Origin: Breoghania corrubedonensis
Lineage (GTDB): Bacteria > Pseudomonadota > Alphaproteobacteria > Rhizobiales > Stappiaceae
NCBI RefSeq assembly: GCF_003053845.1
Contig: NZ_QAYG01000003.1
Span: 339,144 to 403,143, forward strand
Reading direction: 5' to 3'
Length of the DNA stretch: 64,000 bases
How positions within the stretch are numbered: position 1 is the stretch's first letter; the number at the start of each line of letters is the position of its first letter. Of this stretch, positions 30,889-41,384 are shown piece after piece. The position numbers and the translations under genes were made by a program. The notes under the pieces were generated by a model. It worked only from the letters and a program-made list of their open reading frames with translations, was not told where the DNA came from and searched no databases.

Positions 30889-31815
30889 ATGACCATTACC
30901 GCTGCGATGGTGAAAGAGCTCCGCGAAAAGACCGGAGCCGGGATGATGGACTGCAAGCACGCGCTCAGCGAAAACGGCGGCGACATGGAAGCCGCGATCG
31001 ACTGGCTGCGCACCAAGGGTCTTGCCAAGGCTGCGAAGAAGGCCGGCCGCGTCGCCGCGGAAGGTCTCGTCGGCGTCGTCGAGGCTGACGGCAAGGCGGC
31101 AGTCGTGGAGGTGAATTCCGAGACCGACTTCGTTGCCCGCAACGAGGGCTTCCAGGCATTCGTGTCCGACGTCTCCAAGGCCGCGCTCAATGCCGAGGGT
31201 GATGTCGAGAAGCTGGCCGCTGCGGATTATCCCGGCAAGTCCGGCACCATCGACGCCGCGCTCAAGGAACTGATCGCCACCATCGGCGAGAACATGACAC
31301 TGCGCCGCACGGCGATGATATCGGTTTCCTCCGGTGTCGTCTCCACCTATGTGCATAACGCGGTTGGCGATGGAATCGGCAAGATCGGCGTGCTGGTCGG
31401 CCTGGAGTCCACTGGCGACACCGCCAAGCTCGCGGCCCTCGGCCGTCAGATTGCCATGCACATCGCCGCGACCAACCCGCTGGCTCTCTCTGCCGAGGAA
31501 GTCGATGCGGATGTGGCCGAGCGAGAGCGTCAGGTCTATTCCGAGCAGGCGCGCGAATCCGGCAAGCCGGAGAACATCATCGAAAAGATGGTGGAAGGCC
31601 GCATGCGCAAGTTCTACGAAGAGTCCACGCTGCTGAAGCAGGCCTTCGTGATCGATCCCGACAAGACCGTGGAAGGCGCCGTTGCCGCGCTCGCCACCGA
31701 ACTTGGTACTGCCGTGAAGGTTACCGGCTTTGTCCGTTTCGCCCTCGGCGAGGGTATCGAGAAGGAAGAGACGGATTTCGCAGCCGAGGTCGCGGCGGCG
31801 ACCTCCGGAAGCTAA
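30889..31815 (+). CDS. tsf: Elongation factor Ts
   Basis: Nucleotide exchange factor for EF-Tu in translation. The 308-residue product has the N-terminal [19 protein letters not shown] and [16 protein letters not shown] motifs and the usual two-part core. The ATG at 30889 opens with the conserved N terminus; an upstream open frame has no resemblance. It ends at a clear terminator. Confidence 0.99.
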   Translation: MTITAAMVKELREKTGAGMMDCKHALSENGGDMEAAIDWLRTKGLAKAAKKAGRVAAEGLVGVVEADGKAAVVEVNSETDFVARNEGFQAFVSDVSKAALNAEGDVEKLAAADYPGKSGTIDAALKELIATIGENMTLRRTAMISVSSGVVSTYVHNAVGDGIGKIGVLVGLESTGDTAKLAALGRQIAMHIAATNPLALSAEEVDADVAERERQVYSEQARESGKPENIIEKMVEGRMRKFYEESTLLKQAFVIDPDKTVEGAVAALATELGTAVKVTGFVRFALGEGIEKEETDFAAEVAAATSGS

Positions 31816-31822
31816 GCCTTTT

Positions 31823-31851
31823 GGGCGTCGGAGTGATCCGGCGCCCTTTTT
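31823..31851 (+). terminator. Intrinsic terminator after tsf
   Basis: A nine-bp stem (31823-31831 with 38046-style geometry: partner 31838-31846, one G-U pair) closes a six-base loop and is followed by TTTTT at 31847-31851. It lies eight bases after the tsf stop, separating rpsB-tsf from pyrH. Confidence 0.85.
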
Positions 31852-31897
31852 CTGTCTGCAATCGGTCCCGCTCCACCCCCGCTGAAGGAAAACAACA

Positions 31898-32617
31898 ATG
31901 ACCGAAGATCTGCGCTGGCGGCGTGTCTTGCTCAAACTCTCCGGCGAAGCCCTTATGGGGAGCCAGGGCTTCGGGATAGACCCTGACGTGGTCTCGCGCA
32001 TCGTCGGCGATATTGCCGATGCGGTGCGGCTGGGGGTGCGGATCGGCCTGGTCGTCGGTGGCGGCAACATCTTTCGCGGCGTTCAGGTGGCTGCCAAGGG
32101 CGCTTCGCGGGCGACCGGCGATCACATGGGAATGCTTGCCACGGTCATGAACGGCCTTGCGCTCGCCGATGCGCTGCGCGGGCAGGGGATCCCGGCGCGC
32201 GTCTTTTCCGCGGTTCAGATGCCGAGTATCTGCGAGACCTTCACACAGAGAGCCGCCGACGATCGTTTCGCGGCCGGCGAGGTGCTGGTCTTCGTTGGCG
32301 GGACGGGAAACCCTTTCTTCACGACCGATTCGGGGGCGGCGTTGCGCGCGGCCGAGATGGAATGCGATGCGCTCCTCAAGGCGACGAATGTGGATGGTAT
32401 CTATTCGGCCGACCCCAAGAAGGACCCGAATGCGGTGCGCTTTGACAAGCTCACGCATCAGGAAGTTCTCTCCAAGGGACTGAACATCATGGACGCGGCG
32501 GCAATAGCGCTTGCCCGCGACAACGCTATTCCGGTAATCGTGTTCTCGATTCACACCCCCGGTGCGCTTGTCGACGTCCTGCGCGGCAAGGGACGCGCGA
32601 CCGTCGTCAGCGACTAG
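31898..32617 (+). CDS. pyrH: UMP kinase
   Basis: Phosphorylates UMP to UDP in pyrimidine nucleotide synthesis. The 239-residue product of the amino acid kinase fold has KLSGEALMG near the N terminus, VVGGGNIFRG, and the C-terminal PVIVFSIHTPGAL. Length is typical. It begins 46 bases after the tsf terminator, so a promoter probably lies within that gap. Bacterial UMP kinases are usually hexamers activated by GTP. Confidence 0.98.
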   Translation: MTEDLRWRRVLLKLSGEALMGSQGFGIDPDVVSRIVGDIADAVRLGVRIGLVVGGGNIFRGVQVAAKGASRATGDHMGMLATVMNGLALADALRGQGIPARVFSAVQMPSICETFTQRAADDRFAAGEVLVFVGGTGNPFFTTDSGAALRAAEMECDALLKATNVDGIYSADPKKDPNAVRFDKLTHQEVLSKGLNIMDAAAIALARDNAIPVIVFSIHTPGALVDVLRGKGRATVVSD

Positions 32618-32694
32618 CGGGAATCGTCTGGCCGAAGGTGGCGAGGCGGCGCAGGTGCGGCAATAGGCGTGAGCCAGGGACAAGGAGCGGTGCC

Positions 32695-32766
32695 ATGATC
32701 CGTCTCTATTGCCTGGCAGGAACGCAGGTCGACGAAAGCGCTTTCCGCGCGGGCGAAGCCGCCTGA
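32695..32766 (+). CDS. Possible 23-residue leader or small protein before frr
   Basis: A short ORF starting MIRLYCLAGTQ with an excellent Shine-Dalgarno sequence (AAGGAG at 32682-32687, seven bases from the ATG). The rest is polar and unremarkable. It lies in the 245-base gap between pyrH and frr. It may be a real small protein, a leader peptide, or chance; nothing beyond the ribosome binding site supports it. Confidence 0.3.
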   Translation: MIRLYCLAGTQVDESAFRAGEAA

Positions 32767-32862
32767 GCGACAAATGTTAATCGCGCTAGGGTTGATATGC
32801 TCTAGGGACCGCCGGGGAGCTGAAAGCGCTCTGTTCCGGCAAGGGACGTACGAGAGGACACG

Positions 32863-33426
32863 ATGGCAGACGTTCAACTCGACATTAAGGATCTGAAGCG
32901 CCGTATGGAAGGCGCCATTTCGGTTCTGAAGACGGAGCTTTCCGGCTTGCGCACGGGGCGTGCGTCTTCCAGCATGCTTGAATCGATCACCGTGGATGCC
33001 TACGGCCAGCAGATGCCGATCAATCAGGTCGGCACGATTTCGGTTCCCGAACCGCGCATGGTCGCGATCCAGATCTGGGACAAGAGCATGGTCAGCGCGG
33101 TGGAAAAGGCGATCCGCAATTCCAGTCTCGGCCTCAATCCGGTCGTCGATGGCACCAACCTGCGCCTGCCGATCCCGGAACTGAACGAGGAACGGCGCCA
33201 GGAACTGGCCAAGGTTGCGCACAAGTATGGTGAGCAGGCCCGCGTTTCCGTCCGCCACGTTCGTCGCGACGGCATGGAACTTCTCAAGAAACTCGAGAAG
33301 GACGGCGACATCAGCCAGGACGAGCAGCGCGGCTTGTCCGATGACGTACAGAAGCTTACCGACGACATGATCAGCGAGATTGATACTGTGGTCGAGCGCA
33401 AGGAAAAGGAAATCTCGCAAGTCTGA
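32863..33426 (+). CDS. frr: Ribosome recycling factor
   Basis: Splits post-termination ribosomes together with EF-G. The 187-residue product has the usual helical domain with [20 protein letters not shown] and the conserved late block [22 protein letters not shown]. Length is typical. It lies downstream of pyrH and 33 bases before uppS, the standard order. Confidence 0.99.
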   Translation: MADVQLDIKDLKRRMEGAISVLKTELSGLRTGRASSSMLESITVDAYGQQMPINQVGTISVPEPRMVAIQIWDKSMVSAVEKAIRNSSLGLNPVVDGTNLRLPIPELNEERRQELAKVAHKYGEQARVSVRHVRRDGMELLKKLEKDGDISQDEQRGLSDDVQKLTDDMISEIDTVVERKEKEISQV

Positions 33427-33459
33427 CGCCGCACACCGTGGACAAACGGCTGGACCGAT

Positions 33460-34230
33460 ATGACCTTTACCGCAGATGCGAGTGATCTGACCGCGAGGCG
33501 GCCGTCCATTGACGGCTGCGTGCCTCGTCATGTCGCCATCATCATGGACGGTAACGGCCGCTGGGCCAAGGCGCGCGGCCTGCCGCGCACCGAGGGACAC
33601 CGGCGCGGCGCCGAGGTCATCCGGCGCATCGTTCGCCGGAGCATCGAAACCGGCGTCGAAATCCTGACGCTGTTCAGCTTTTCCTCCGAAAACTGGTCGC
33701 GGCCGGCGACCGAAGTTTCCTATCTGCTGGGGCTTCTGCGCCGCTTCGTGCGTACCGACCTTGCCAACCTGCACGAGAACGGTGTTCGCGTCCGCGTCAT
33801 TGGCGAGCGAGACGGGCTGGCAAGCGACATTCGCGCGCTTCTGGAAGAAGCCGAACGCCTGACATGCGACAACACGGCCCTGACGCTGGTTGTCGCGTTC
33901 AATTATGGCAGCCGGCAGGAACTGGTGGATGCCGCACGCAAGCTTGCCGAAGATGTTGCCGCTGGGCGGCTCGATTCCCGAGAGATCGACAGCGACGCAA
34001 TAGCCGAGCGGCTCTACACCCGCGATATTCCCGATCCGGACCTGATTATCCGTACGAGCGGCGAGCAGCGCCTCTCCAATTTCCTGCTGTGGCAGGCGGC
34101 CTATTCGGAGTTCTACTTCGAGCCGGCTTTGTGGCCCGACTACGACAAGGACGCTTTCGACCGGGCACTGGCGTCTTATGCCAAGCGGGACCGGCGTTTC
34201 GGACGCGTATCCTCGCAGGCGGCTACATGA
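33460..34230 (+). CDS. uppS: Undecaprenyl (polyprenyl) diphosphate synthase
   Basis: Cis-prenyltransferase making the C55 carrier lipid for peptidoglycan and polysaccharide synthesis. The 256-residue product has the catalytic aspartate motif [17 protein letters not shown] (about residue 24), SSENWSRP and the C-terminal [19 protein letters not shown]. Length is typical. Its stop overlaps the cdsA start by four bases. Confidence 0.98.
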   Translation: MTFTADASDLTARRPSIDGCVPRHVAIIMDGNGRWAKARGLPRTEGHRRGAEVIRRIVRRSIETGVEILTLFSFSSENWSRPATEVSYLLGLLRRFVRTDLANLHENGVRVRVIGERDGLASDIRALLEEAERLTCDNTALTLVVAFNYGSRQELVDAARKLAEDVAAGRLDSREIDSDAIAERLYTRDIPDPDLIIRTSGEQRLSNFLLWQAAYSEFYFEPALWPDYDKDAFDRALASYAKRDRRFGRVSSQAAT

Positions 34231-35078
34231 CAAACAGGGGAGCGCCCGCTTCGCGATCAGGAAAATCAGCCGGGCATTCGAACCTCTTCGTGCGTGTCGT
34301 CTCCGCCGTCATCCTTGCACCTCTGTTTCTGGGGGTCGTGTGGTACGGCGGGCCTCTTTTCCTGGTCGTTCTCGCGGTCGCTGCACTGCTCATTCTCAAC
34401 GAATGGAGCCGCATCTCGCGCTCCGCTGATTTCGTTGCGCTGTTCGCCGGTTTCGGTCTTGTCGTGACGGTCGCGACCGTATGGTGGTCGAGCAATTTCT
34501 ACGCGCTTATGATACTCCTCGACACGATGATCATCGTGGGATTTCTGTCTCTGCTGTCGGGGCGCCCGCCCTGGAGCGCGCTCGGTGTTCTCTACGCCGG
34601 GTTGCCGGTGGTCGCTCTTGCGGAACTGCGTCTTGGAGAAAACGGCTTGTGGGCCGTTGCCGTCATACTGGCGCTCACCTGGGCAACGGATATCGCGGCC
34701 TATTTCGTGGGGCGTACGCTTGGCGGGCCGAAACTGTGGCCCAGGGTGTCCCCGAAGAAGACCTGGTCCGGTGCTATCGGCGGGCTTGTCGGCGCAGCCG
34801 CCGCCGCTTGTGCGGTATCATTGATCAGTGGAATAGGATCCCCGATGGCGATCGCACTTGTCGCCATCCCGCTCTCCATCGCCTCGCAATTGGGTGATCT
34901 CGCGGAATCGGCATTCAAGCGGCATTTTGGAGTGAAGGATTCCGGCGCCCTCATCCCGGGCCACGGTGGTATCATGGACCGGGTCGACGGTCTCGTCGCC
35001 GCGGCGGTCGTTGCTTATGTGGTGGGATTGGTGGCCAGTGGCGGCGGTGATCCGTCGCTCGGTCTGGCGACGCTTTAG
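34227..35078 (+). CDS. cdsA: Phosphatidate cytidylyltransferase
   Basis: Makes CDP-diacylglycerol, the precursor of membrane phospholipids, in the inner membrane. The 283-residue product has about seven or eight hydrophobic helices. It carries the C-terminal CDP-DAG synthase signature around [20 protein letters not shown] followed by [11 protein letters not shown]. The ATG at 34227 overlaps the uppS stop, giving the family length. Confidence 0.97.
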   Translation: MTNRGAPASRSGKSAGHSNLFVRVVSAVILAPLFLGVVWYGGPLFLVVLAVAALLILNEWSRISRSADFVALFAGFGLVVTVATVWWSSNFYALMILLDTMIIVGFLSLLSGRPPWSALGVLYAGLPVVALAELRLGENGLWAVAVILALTWATDIAAYFVGRTLGGPKLWPRVSPKKTWSGAIGGLVGAAAAACAVSLISGIGSPMAIALVAIPLSIASQLGDLAESAFKRHFGVKDSGALIPGHGGIMDRVDGLVAAAVVAYVVGLVASGGGDPSLGLATL

Positions 35079-35145
35079 GAAGGCCGCAGCGGTCGCGCGC
35101 ACCGTTAAGTGTGCCCGGCGACGAAGCTGATACGGGAACAGGAAA

Positions 35146-36387
35146 TTGTCGGAAACCTTGAATGCTTCACTTGAGCGGCGCGAAAACCCGCTCCGACTTG
35201 TCGTGCTCGGCTCGACGGGGTCGATCGGACGTAGCACCGTCGATCTGATTTCGAGACATCGCGAGAGTTTTGAGGTTGTCGCTCTGGTGGCGAACCGCAA
35301 TGTCGCACGGCTTGCGGAACAGGCCCGAATGCTTCGAGCGCGTCTCGCTGTTGTCGCTGATCCCTCTTGTCTTGCCGCTTTGCGCGATGCGCTTGCGGGA
35401 AGCGGCATTGAGGCTGCGGCCGGACCGGCGGCCGTTGTGGAAGCTGCCGCGATGCCGGCCGACATGGTCGTCGCCGCGATTGTCGGGGCGGCAGGTCTGG
35501 CGCCGACGCTCGCTGCCGTACGCGCGGGACGAGCGGTTGCGCTTGCCAACAAGGAATCGCTCGTTTGCGCCGGAAAGCTGGTGATGAGCGAAGCGGAGCG
35601 TTGTGGCGCGACAATCCTGCCCGTCGATTCCGAGCACAACGCGTTGTTCCAGGTTTTCGAGACCGCGAACGCCGCTCAGGTGGAGAAGGTGATCCTGACG
35701 GCTTCGGGCGGCCCTTTTCGGACGTGGAGCAAGGCGGATATCGCGGACGCAACGCCTGAGGCGGCGCTGCGTCATCCCAACTGGGAGATGGGCGCGCGCA
35801 TAACAATCGATTCCGCGTCCATGATGAACAAGGGCTTTGAACTGATCGAGGCCTTCCATCTGTTTCCGCTCGAGGCAGATCAGCTCGAGGTTCTCGTCCA
35901 CCCGCAATCGACCGTGCATGGTCTTGTGCAATATTGCGACGGATCGTTGCTGGCCCAGCTCGGGGCGCCGGACATGCGAACGCCGATCGCCCATTGCATG
36001 GCGTGGCCGCGGCGCATTGAGGTTGCGACCCGCAGGCTGGATCTTGCCGATCTCGGTACGCTGACCTTCGAGCGTCCCGACCCCGACCGTTTTCCCGCTC
36101 TCACTTTGGCGCGAAGTGCCTTGCAGACGGGGCGGGGGGCACCCGTGCTTCTGAATGCCGGGGATGAGATCGCTGTTGCCGCCTTTCTGGAACGTCGGAT
36201 CCGGTTTGCGGACATTGTCACTGTCGTTGAGCGTACGATCGAGGTCGCCGAACGCGCCGGAGAGCTTGCCGAGCCCGACAGTCTGGATGCGACGCTGGCG
36301 CTCGATGCGCTCGGGCGCAGATATGCGCGCGAAGCGGTCGCGGCGGTTGGTGGTGAAAACCGGGCAATGGCGGGCGGCAGACGCTGA
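35146..36387 (+). CDS. dxr: 1-deoxy-D-xylulose 5-phosphate reductoisomerase
   Basis: Second enzyme of the MEP isoprenoid pathway, converting DXP to MEP with NADPH. The 413-residue product has the NADPH-binding GSTGSIGRSTVDLI (about residue 22), the metal-binding PVDSEHNALFQ and the MNKGFELIEAFHLF motif. The best start in frame is TTG at 35146 with GGGA and AGG upstream; no ATG is available before the conserved core. It follows cdsA by 67 bases. Confidence 0.96.
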   Translation: MSETLNASLERRENPLRLVVLGSTGSIGRSTVDLISRHRESFEVVALVANRNVARLAEQARMLRARLAVVADPSCLAALRDALAGSGIEAAAGPAAVVEAAAMPADMVVAAIVGAAGLAPTLAAVRAGRAVALANKESLVCAGKLVMSEAERCGATILPVDSEHNALFQVFETANAAQVEKVILTASGGPFRTWSKADIADATPEAALRHPNWEMGARITIDSASMMNKGFELIEAFHLFPLEADQLEVLVHPQSTVHGLVQYCDGSLLAQLGAPDMRTPIAHCMAWPRRIEVATRRLDLADLGTLTFERPDPDRFPALTLARSALQTGRGAPVLLNAGDEIAVAAFLERRIRFADIVTVVERTIEVAERAGELAEPDSLDATLALDALGRRYAREAVAAVGGENRAMAGGRR

Positions 36388-36516
36388 TTCTGCCTCATTC
36401 GCGCCGTTGTGCGGGAAGAATGTGCTTTAGTTTCGCAACTGGTCCCTTCGCCGGCATCGAATTCGGTAACTCTCCTGTGTTACGGTGCTGGACGTTAAGC
36501 AGAATGGTTTGGGTGG

Positions 36517-37653
36517 ATGGCTATACTGACAGATATCGGCACGTTGGTTTGGGGATATCTTGTTCCGTTCCTTTTTGTGCTGACCATCGTCGTGTTCTTC
36601 CATGAACTCGGCCATTTTCTGGTCGCGCGTTGGTGCGGTGTGAAGGTGGCGGCCTTCTCGGTTGGATTCGGCCGGGAACTGGTCGGATTTGACGACAGGC
36701 AGGGCACGCGCTGGAAGATTTCCATGATTCCGCTTGGCGGCTACGTCAAGTTTGCCGGGGACGACAACGCCGCTTCTGTGCCTGACCGCGAAACGATTGC
36801 TCAAATGAGCGAGGAAGAACGCGCCGGCAGCTTCTACGCCAAGTCCGTATGGCGGCGAGCGGCTGTCGTCGCGGCGGGGCCGATTGCCAATTTCATCCTT
36901 GCCATCGTGATCTTCGCCGCGCTCTTTGGTCTTTACGGTCGCACCTACACTGTGCCGCGTGTGGACTCCGTCCAGGCGGAAAGCGCAGCGGCGGAAGCCG
37001 GTTTCATGCCCGGTGACGTGGTCGTTTCCGTTGACGGCGAGGCCATCAGGAGCTTCGCCGATATTCAACGCGTCGTGACAGTGAGCGCGGGGGTCCCGCT
37101 CAACATTTCGGTCGAACGCGACGGTAAGCGCGTTGATCTGGTCGCGACGCCGAAGTTGCGGGAGATGACGGACCAGTTCGGCAATGCCCAAAAGGTCGGC
37201 CTGCTCGGTTTGCGGCAGAATACGCGGCCCGACGATGTCTACACCGTGGCCTACAATCCGCTCGAGGCGGTTGGCGAAGGTGTGAAGGAGACGTGGTATG
37301 TCGTCGCCCGCACCGGGTCCTATATCGGCGGCATCTTCGCGGGGCGCGAATCCGCCGATCAGCTCGGCGGGCCGATTCGTGTCGCGCAGTTTTCGGGTCA
37401 GGTCGCGACGCTCGGTCTTGCGGCGCTTCTTAATCTGGCGGCGGTGTTGTCGGTCAGCATCGGGCTCATCAATCTGATGCCGATTCCGATGCTTGATGGC
37501 GGCCATCTCCTGTTTTACGCATACGAAGCGGCCTTCGGCCGGCCCTTGCCGGAGAAAGTCCAGGATTTCGGCTTTAGAATCGGGCTCGCGCTGGTCTTCA
37601 TGTTGATGATCTTCGCGACATTCAATGATGTGAAACATCTCGTGGGGGGCTGA
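36517..37653 (+). CDS. rseP: Site-2 protease RseP family zinc metalloprotease
   Basis: Intramembrane protease of the RseP/YaeL family, cleaving membrane-anchored substrates such as anti-sigma factors. The 378-residue product has HELGH at residues 29-33 within the first helix, a PDZ domain at about 120-210, and NLMPIPMLDGGHL with the third zinc ligand near the C terminus. Location upstream of bamA is the common arrangement. The substrate in this organism is not known. Confidence 0.96.
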   Translation: MAILTDIGTLVWGYLVPFLFVLTIVVFFHELGHFLVARWCGVKVAAFSVGFGRELVGFDDRQGTRWKISMIPLGGYVKFAGDDNAASVPDRETIAQMSEEERAGSFYAKSVWRRAAVVAAGPIANFILAIVIFAALFGLYGRTYTVPRVDSVQAESAAAEAGFMPGDVVVSVDGEAIRSFADIQRVVTVSAGVPLNISVERDGKRVDLVATPKLREMTDQFGNAQKVGLLGLRQNTRPDDVYTVAYNPLEAVGEGVKETWYVVARTGSYIGGIFAGRESADQLGGPIRVAQFSGQVATLGLAALLNLAAVLSVSIGLINLMPIPMLDGGHLLFYAYEAAFGRPLPEKVQDFGFRIGLALVFMLMIFATFNDVKHLVGG

Positions 37654-37852
37654 CGTCAGAGGGGGAATGGCGGCTTGCCGGCCTTTCCGGCGTGGCGCGG
37701 AGGCAACGCTCGCCGCGAATTTCGGTGGAAACTCGCTAAGTGGTTGCGTCCCTTTCCAAAGCCTGTAAAACGACTAGCGTCGATCGGCGTAGCACTCTCG
37801 ATGCGTGTGCGTTCGCTCCGGGGAATTCCAAGAAAAAGGGCATAGCGTCTCT

Positions 37853-40186
37853 ATGCGCATTCTCAACAAACTGTTCCGGGTATCGGTTCTCACTCTGGCT
37901 CTGCTAGGCGTCGTTGCGCTGTTGCCGGGGGGCGTTGGTAACCTGGTTGGATCCGCGGAGGCTGCGGTCGCTCGCGCGATCGTCGTGCGTGGCAACACTC
38001 GTGTCGAGGACGAGACGGTTCGGTCATATGTGACCGTGAAGCCGGGGCGTCCCTTTGGACCTGCCGATATCGATGAGTCGATCAAGGCGCTGTTTGCGAC
38101 CGGGCTCTTCGCCAATGTCGATATCGCTCAGTCCGGCGGCAATCTGGTCGTGACAGTGACGGAAAATCCGATCATCAACCGGATCTCCTTCGAGGGTAAC
38201 AAGAAGCTCAGCGACGAGGCCTTGACGGGGGTTGTCCAGTCGAAGTCACGCGCTGTTCTGACCCGCGCCCGCATCCAGTCCGACGTCCAGCGTATTCTGG
38301 AAGCCTATCGCCGCTCCGGTCGCTTCCGGGCGACCGTCGAGCCGAAGATTATCGATCGCAGCAACAATCGCGCCGATCTGGTCTTCGAGATCAACGAGGG
38401 TACCAAGACCGGCGTCGAACGGATCACTTTCATCGGCAACAAGAATTTCTCGGACGGTCGTCTGCGCGATGAAATCCGCACCCGTCAGAGCGGCTTCCTG
38501 AGCTGGCTGCGCACGACCGACATCTATGACCCCGATCGTCTCAATGCCGACCAGGAACTGCTGCGCCGTTTCTACTACAAGCACGGCTATGCCGATTTCC
38601 GGATTGTCTCGGCCGTCGCCGATCTCGATCGTGAGCAGAACGTCTTCTATGTGACGTTCACCGTGGACGAGGGCGACAAGTACACGTTTGGCGATGTCGA
38701 TGTGGTCTCCTCGCTGCAGGGCGTCAACAACGATACGCTGAGCTCCTATGTCCGGACTCATTCGGGTGACACCTACAACTCGGAAGAGGTGGAGAAGACT
38801 CTTGAGGACCTGACCATCGAGGCCGCCAACCGTGGTTACGCCTTCGCCCAGGTTCGTCCTCGCGCCGATCGCAATTATGAAAATCACACCATCTCGATCT
38901 CCTATTATATCGAGGAGGGGCCGAGGGTTTATGTGGAGCGGATCAATATTCGCGGAAACGATCGGACGCGTGAATATGTGATCCGTCGCGAGTTCGATAT
39001 CGCCGAGGGTGATGCCTACAATCGCGTTTTGCTCGACAAGGCCGAGCGTCGTCTGAAGAACCTCAAGTACTTCAAGGACGTGAAGATCACGTCGGAGCGC
39101 GGAAGCTCGCCTGACCGGGTGATCGTGAATGTCGATGTCGAAGAGCAGTCTACAGGTGAGGTCTCGTTCGGTATCGGCTACTCGACGTCGGACGGTGTGA
39201 TCGGTGACGTATCGCTCACCGAGAAGAACTTCCTCGGTCGTGGTCAGTATGTCCGTGTCGCGGTTGGTGGTGGCACCGACAAGCGCACCTATGACTTCAA
39301 CTTCACCGAGCCGTTCTTCCTCGGTCGCCGGATCTCTCTGTCTCTGGAAGCCTATCAGCACGTTTACGAAGATAACTCGGTGCGTGACTACACCCAGCGT
39401 CAGACCGGTGGTGGCTTTGGGTTCGGTCTTCCGCTTCGCGATGACGAGCTGAAGCTGAACCTCTTCTACAAGATCTACCAGACGAAGATCACGGATCTTT
39501 CCAGCGATGCCTCGAAGGTCCTCCAGGATGCTGAGGGTGATTACCTTACGTCGCTTGTCGGATACTCGCTGGTCTATAACACGCTGGATGACAACTCCAA
39601 TCCGCGTGAGGGCATCTACGCGAAGTTCCAGCAGGAATTCGCCGGTGTCGGTGGCGACTCTCGTTATCTGAAGACAACCGTCGAGGGGCGGTACTATCAG
39701 GAGCTTATCCCGGACTGGGGCGTGGTCGGCATGCTCAAGGGCACCGCTGGTCAGATCCAGGGTATCGGCAAGCGCCTGAAGTTTACCGATCAGTTCTTCA
39801 TTGGTGGCGAGACGATCCGCGGTTTCGAGACCAACGGCATTGGTCCGCGTGATATGGGCAATAGCGATAAAGAGGCGCTTGGCGGGACCTACTACTTCGC
39901 CGCGACCGCGGAAGCGACCTTCCCCTTCCCGGGCGTGCCGGAGGAGTTCGGGCTTGCCGGTGCTGTCTTTGCCGATGCGGGCTCCCTGTGGGGTATTGAT
40001 GACAACCTCAAGTCGAAGGCTGACAAGCTGGTATCGGATGACTTCGATCTGCGTGCCTCTGTTGGCTTCGGCATCTTGTGGAAGTCGCCGTTTGGTCCGC
40101 TTCGTGCCGACTTCGCGGTTCCGGTCATGAAGAATGATTCGGACGAGACGCAGATCTTCCGTATCGGTGGTGGCACGCGCTTCTGA
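37853..40186 (+). CDS. bamA: Outer membrane protein assembly factor BamA
   Basis: Core of the machine that inserts beta-barrel proteins in the outer membrane. The 777-residue product starts with a signal peptide (hydrophobic residues about 12-30, cleavage likely after AEA near 40). Five POTRA repeats and a C-terminal barrel follow, ending in a final phenylalanine (RIGGGTRF), as expected. The family VRGF-type motif appears as IRGF at about residue 660. The ATG at 37853 precedes the signal peptide directly. Confidence 0.97.
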   Translation: MRILNKLFRVSVLTLALLGVVALLPGGVGNLVGSAEAAVARAIVVRGNTRVEDETVRSYVTVKPGRPFGPADIDESIKALFATGLFANVDIAQSGGNLVVTVTENPIINRISFEGNKKLSDEALTGVVQSKSRAVLTRARIQSDVQRILEAYRRSGRFRATVEPKIIDRSNNRADLVFEINEGTKTGVERITFIGNKNFSDGRLRDEIRTRQSGFLSWLRTTDIYDPDRLNADQELLRRFYYKHGYADFRIVSAVADLDREQNVFYVTFTVDEGDKYTFGDVDVVSSLQGVNNDTLSSYVRTHSGDTYNSEEVEKTLEDLTIEAANRGYAFAQVRPRADRNYENHTISISYYIEEGPRVYVERINIRGNDRTREYVIRREFDIAEGDAYNRVLLDKAERRLKNLKYFKDVKITSERGSSPDRVIVNVDVEEQSTGEVSFGIGYSTSDGVIGDVSLTEKNFLGRGQYVRVAVGGGTDKRTYDFNFTEPFFLGRRISLSLEAYQHVYEDNSVRDYTQRQTGGGFGFGLPLRDDELKLNLFYKIYQTKITDLSSDASKVLQDAEGDYLTSLVGYSLVYNTLDDNSNPREGIYAKFQQEFAGVGGDSRYLKTTVEGRYYQELIPDWGVVGMLKGTAGQIQGIGKRLKFTDQFFIGGETIRGFETNGIGPRDMGNSDKEALGGTYYFAATAEATFPFPGVPEEFGLAGAVFADAGSLWGIDDNLKSKADKLVSDDFDLRASVGFGILWKSPFGPLRADFAVPVMKNDSDETQIFRIGGGTRF

Positions 40187-40259
40187 TCCGCCGCGACGCA
40201 ACATTCGATCGGCCGTCGCTCAGCAGGGTGGCGGCCGTTCAAGTTTTTGGACAACCCTT

Positions 40260-41312
40260 ATGAATGATCCGGTCTTCTTTCCGGTTCCGGCTCCGGTCTC
40301 GGTCAGCCAGATCGCGGCCTGGGCGGAGGCGGAAGTCGTCCGCGGCGATCCCGCAACATTGATTACGGGCGTGGCCCCGCTCGATGCCGCGGATCACGGC
40401 ACTCTCGTTTTCCTCGACAATCCGCGTTATGCCTCGCAGCTTGAGGAAACCAGGGCTGCGGCCTGCCTCGTGGCGAAGAAATATCTTTCCCGCGTTCCCG
40501 ATGGTGTCATCCCGCTTCTCGCGCGCGATCCCTACCGTTCGCTGGCAAAGGTCATGGGGCACCTCTACGCCGCCGCCATGCGCCCGCAAGGGGCCTTCGA
40601 TGGTGGTGAGGCGGTCGTCGATCCCAGGGCCCATGTGGATCCGACCGCGGAGATCGAGGCTGGTGTGCGTATCGAGGCCGGTGCCGTTGTCGGCCCGGGT
40701 GTGCAGGTCGGCTCGGGCACGATAATCGGCGCTAATGCGGTCGTGGCCGCCGGCAGCCGGATCGGGCGCGACTGCTCCATTGGTCCGAATGTGACGATCC
40801 AGCACGCCTTGATCGGAAATCGCGTCATCCTCCATCCTGGCGTCTGTATTGGGCAGGATGGTTTCGGTTTTGCCATGGGGCTGGAAGGGCACTTGAAGGT
40901 GCCGCAGATCGGTCGTGTCGTAATTCAAGACGACGTGGAGATCGGAGCGAACACGACTGTTGATCGCGGCGCCAATCGCGACACCATCGTGGGCGAGGGG
41001 ACGAAGATCGACAATCAGGTGCAGATCGGCCACAACGTCGTTATCGGTCGCCACTGCGTGCTGGTTTCTCAGGTTGGCATTTCCGGAAGTGCGACGTTGA
41101 ACGATTATGTGGCGATTGGCGGTCAGACGGGCGTCAATGGACATGTGACGATCGGCATGGGTGCGCAGATTGCGGCGGTCAGTGTCGTGCGGGATGACAT
41201 TCCTGCCGGCGGGCGCTATGGCGGCGTGCCTGCCAAGCCGGTAAGGCAGTGGTTCCGCGAGATGGCCGCATTGCAGCGCCTTGCCGAAAAGGGCGGCGCG
41301 GGAAAAAGCTGA
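40260..41312 (+). CDS. lpxD: UDP-3-O-(3-hydroxyacyl)glucosamine N-acyltransferase
   Basis: Third step of lipid A synthesis, adding the N-linked acyl chain. The 350-residue product has an N-terminal uridine-binding domain, then a left-handed beta helix made of hexapeptide repeats from about residue 110. The catalytic His lies in IGHNVVIGRHCVLVSQ. The ATG at 40260 fits the family; upstream frame overlaps bamA. It lies 73 bases after bamA. Confidence 0.97.
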   Translation: MNDPVFFPVPAPVSVSQIAAWAEAEVVRGDPATLITGVAPLDAADHGTLVFLDNPRYASQLEETRAAACLVAKKYLSRVPDGVIPLLARDPYRSLAKVMGHLYAAAMRPQGAFDGGEAVVDPRAHVDPTAEIEAGVRIEAGAVVGPGVQVGSGTIIGANAVVAAGSRIGRDCSIGPNVTIQHALIGNRVILHPGVCIGQDGFGFAMGLEGHLKVPQIGRVVIQDDVEIGANTTVDRGANRDTIVGEGTKIDNQVQIGHNVVIGRHCVLVSQVGISGSATLNDYVAIGGQTGVNGHVTIGMGAQIAAVSVVRDDIPAGGRYGGVPAKPVRQWFREMAALQRLAEKGGAGKS

Positions 41313-41384
41313 TAGGGAGCCGGAAACGGCAAGACTACGCCTGACGCGTGTGGCAGGCGCAAGACGGGACCGACGAGCAAGATC

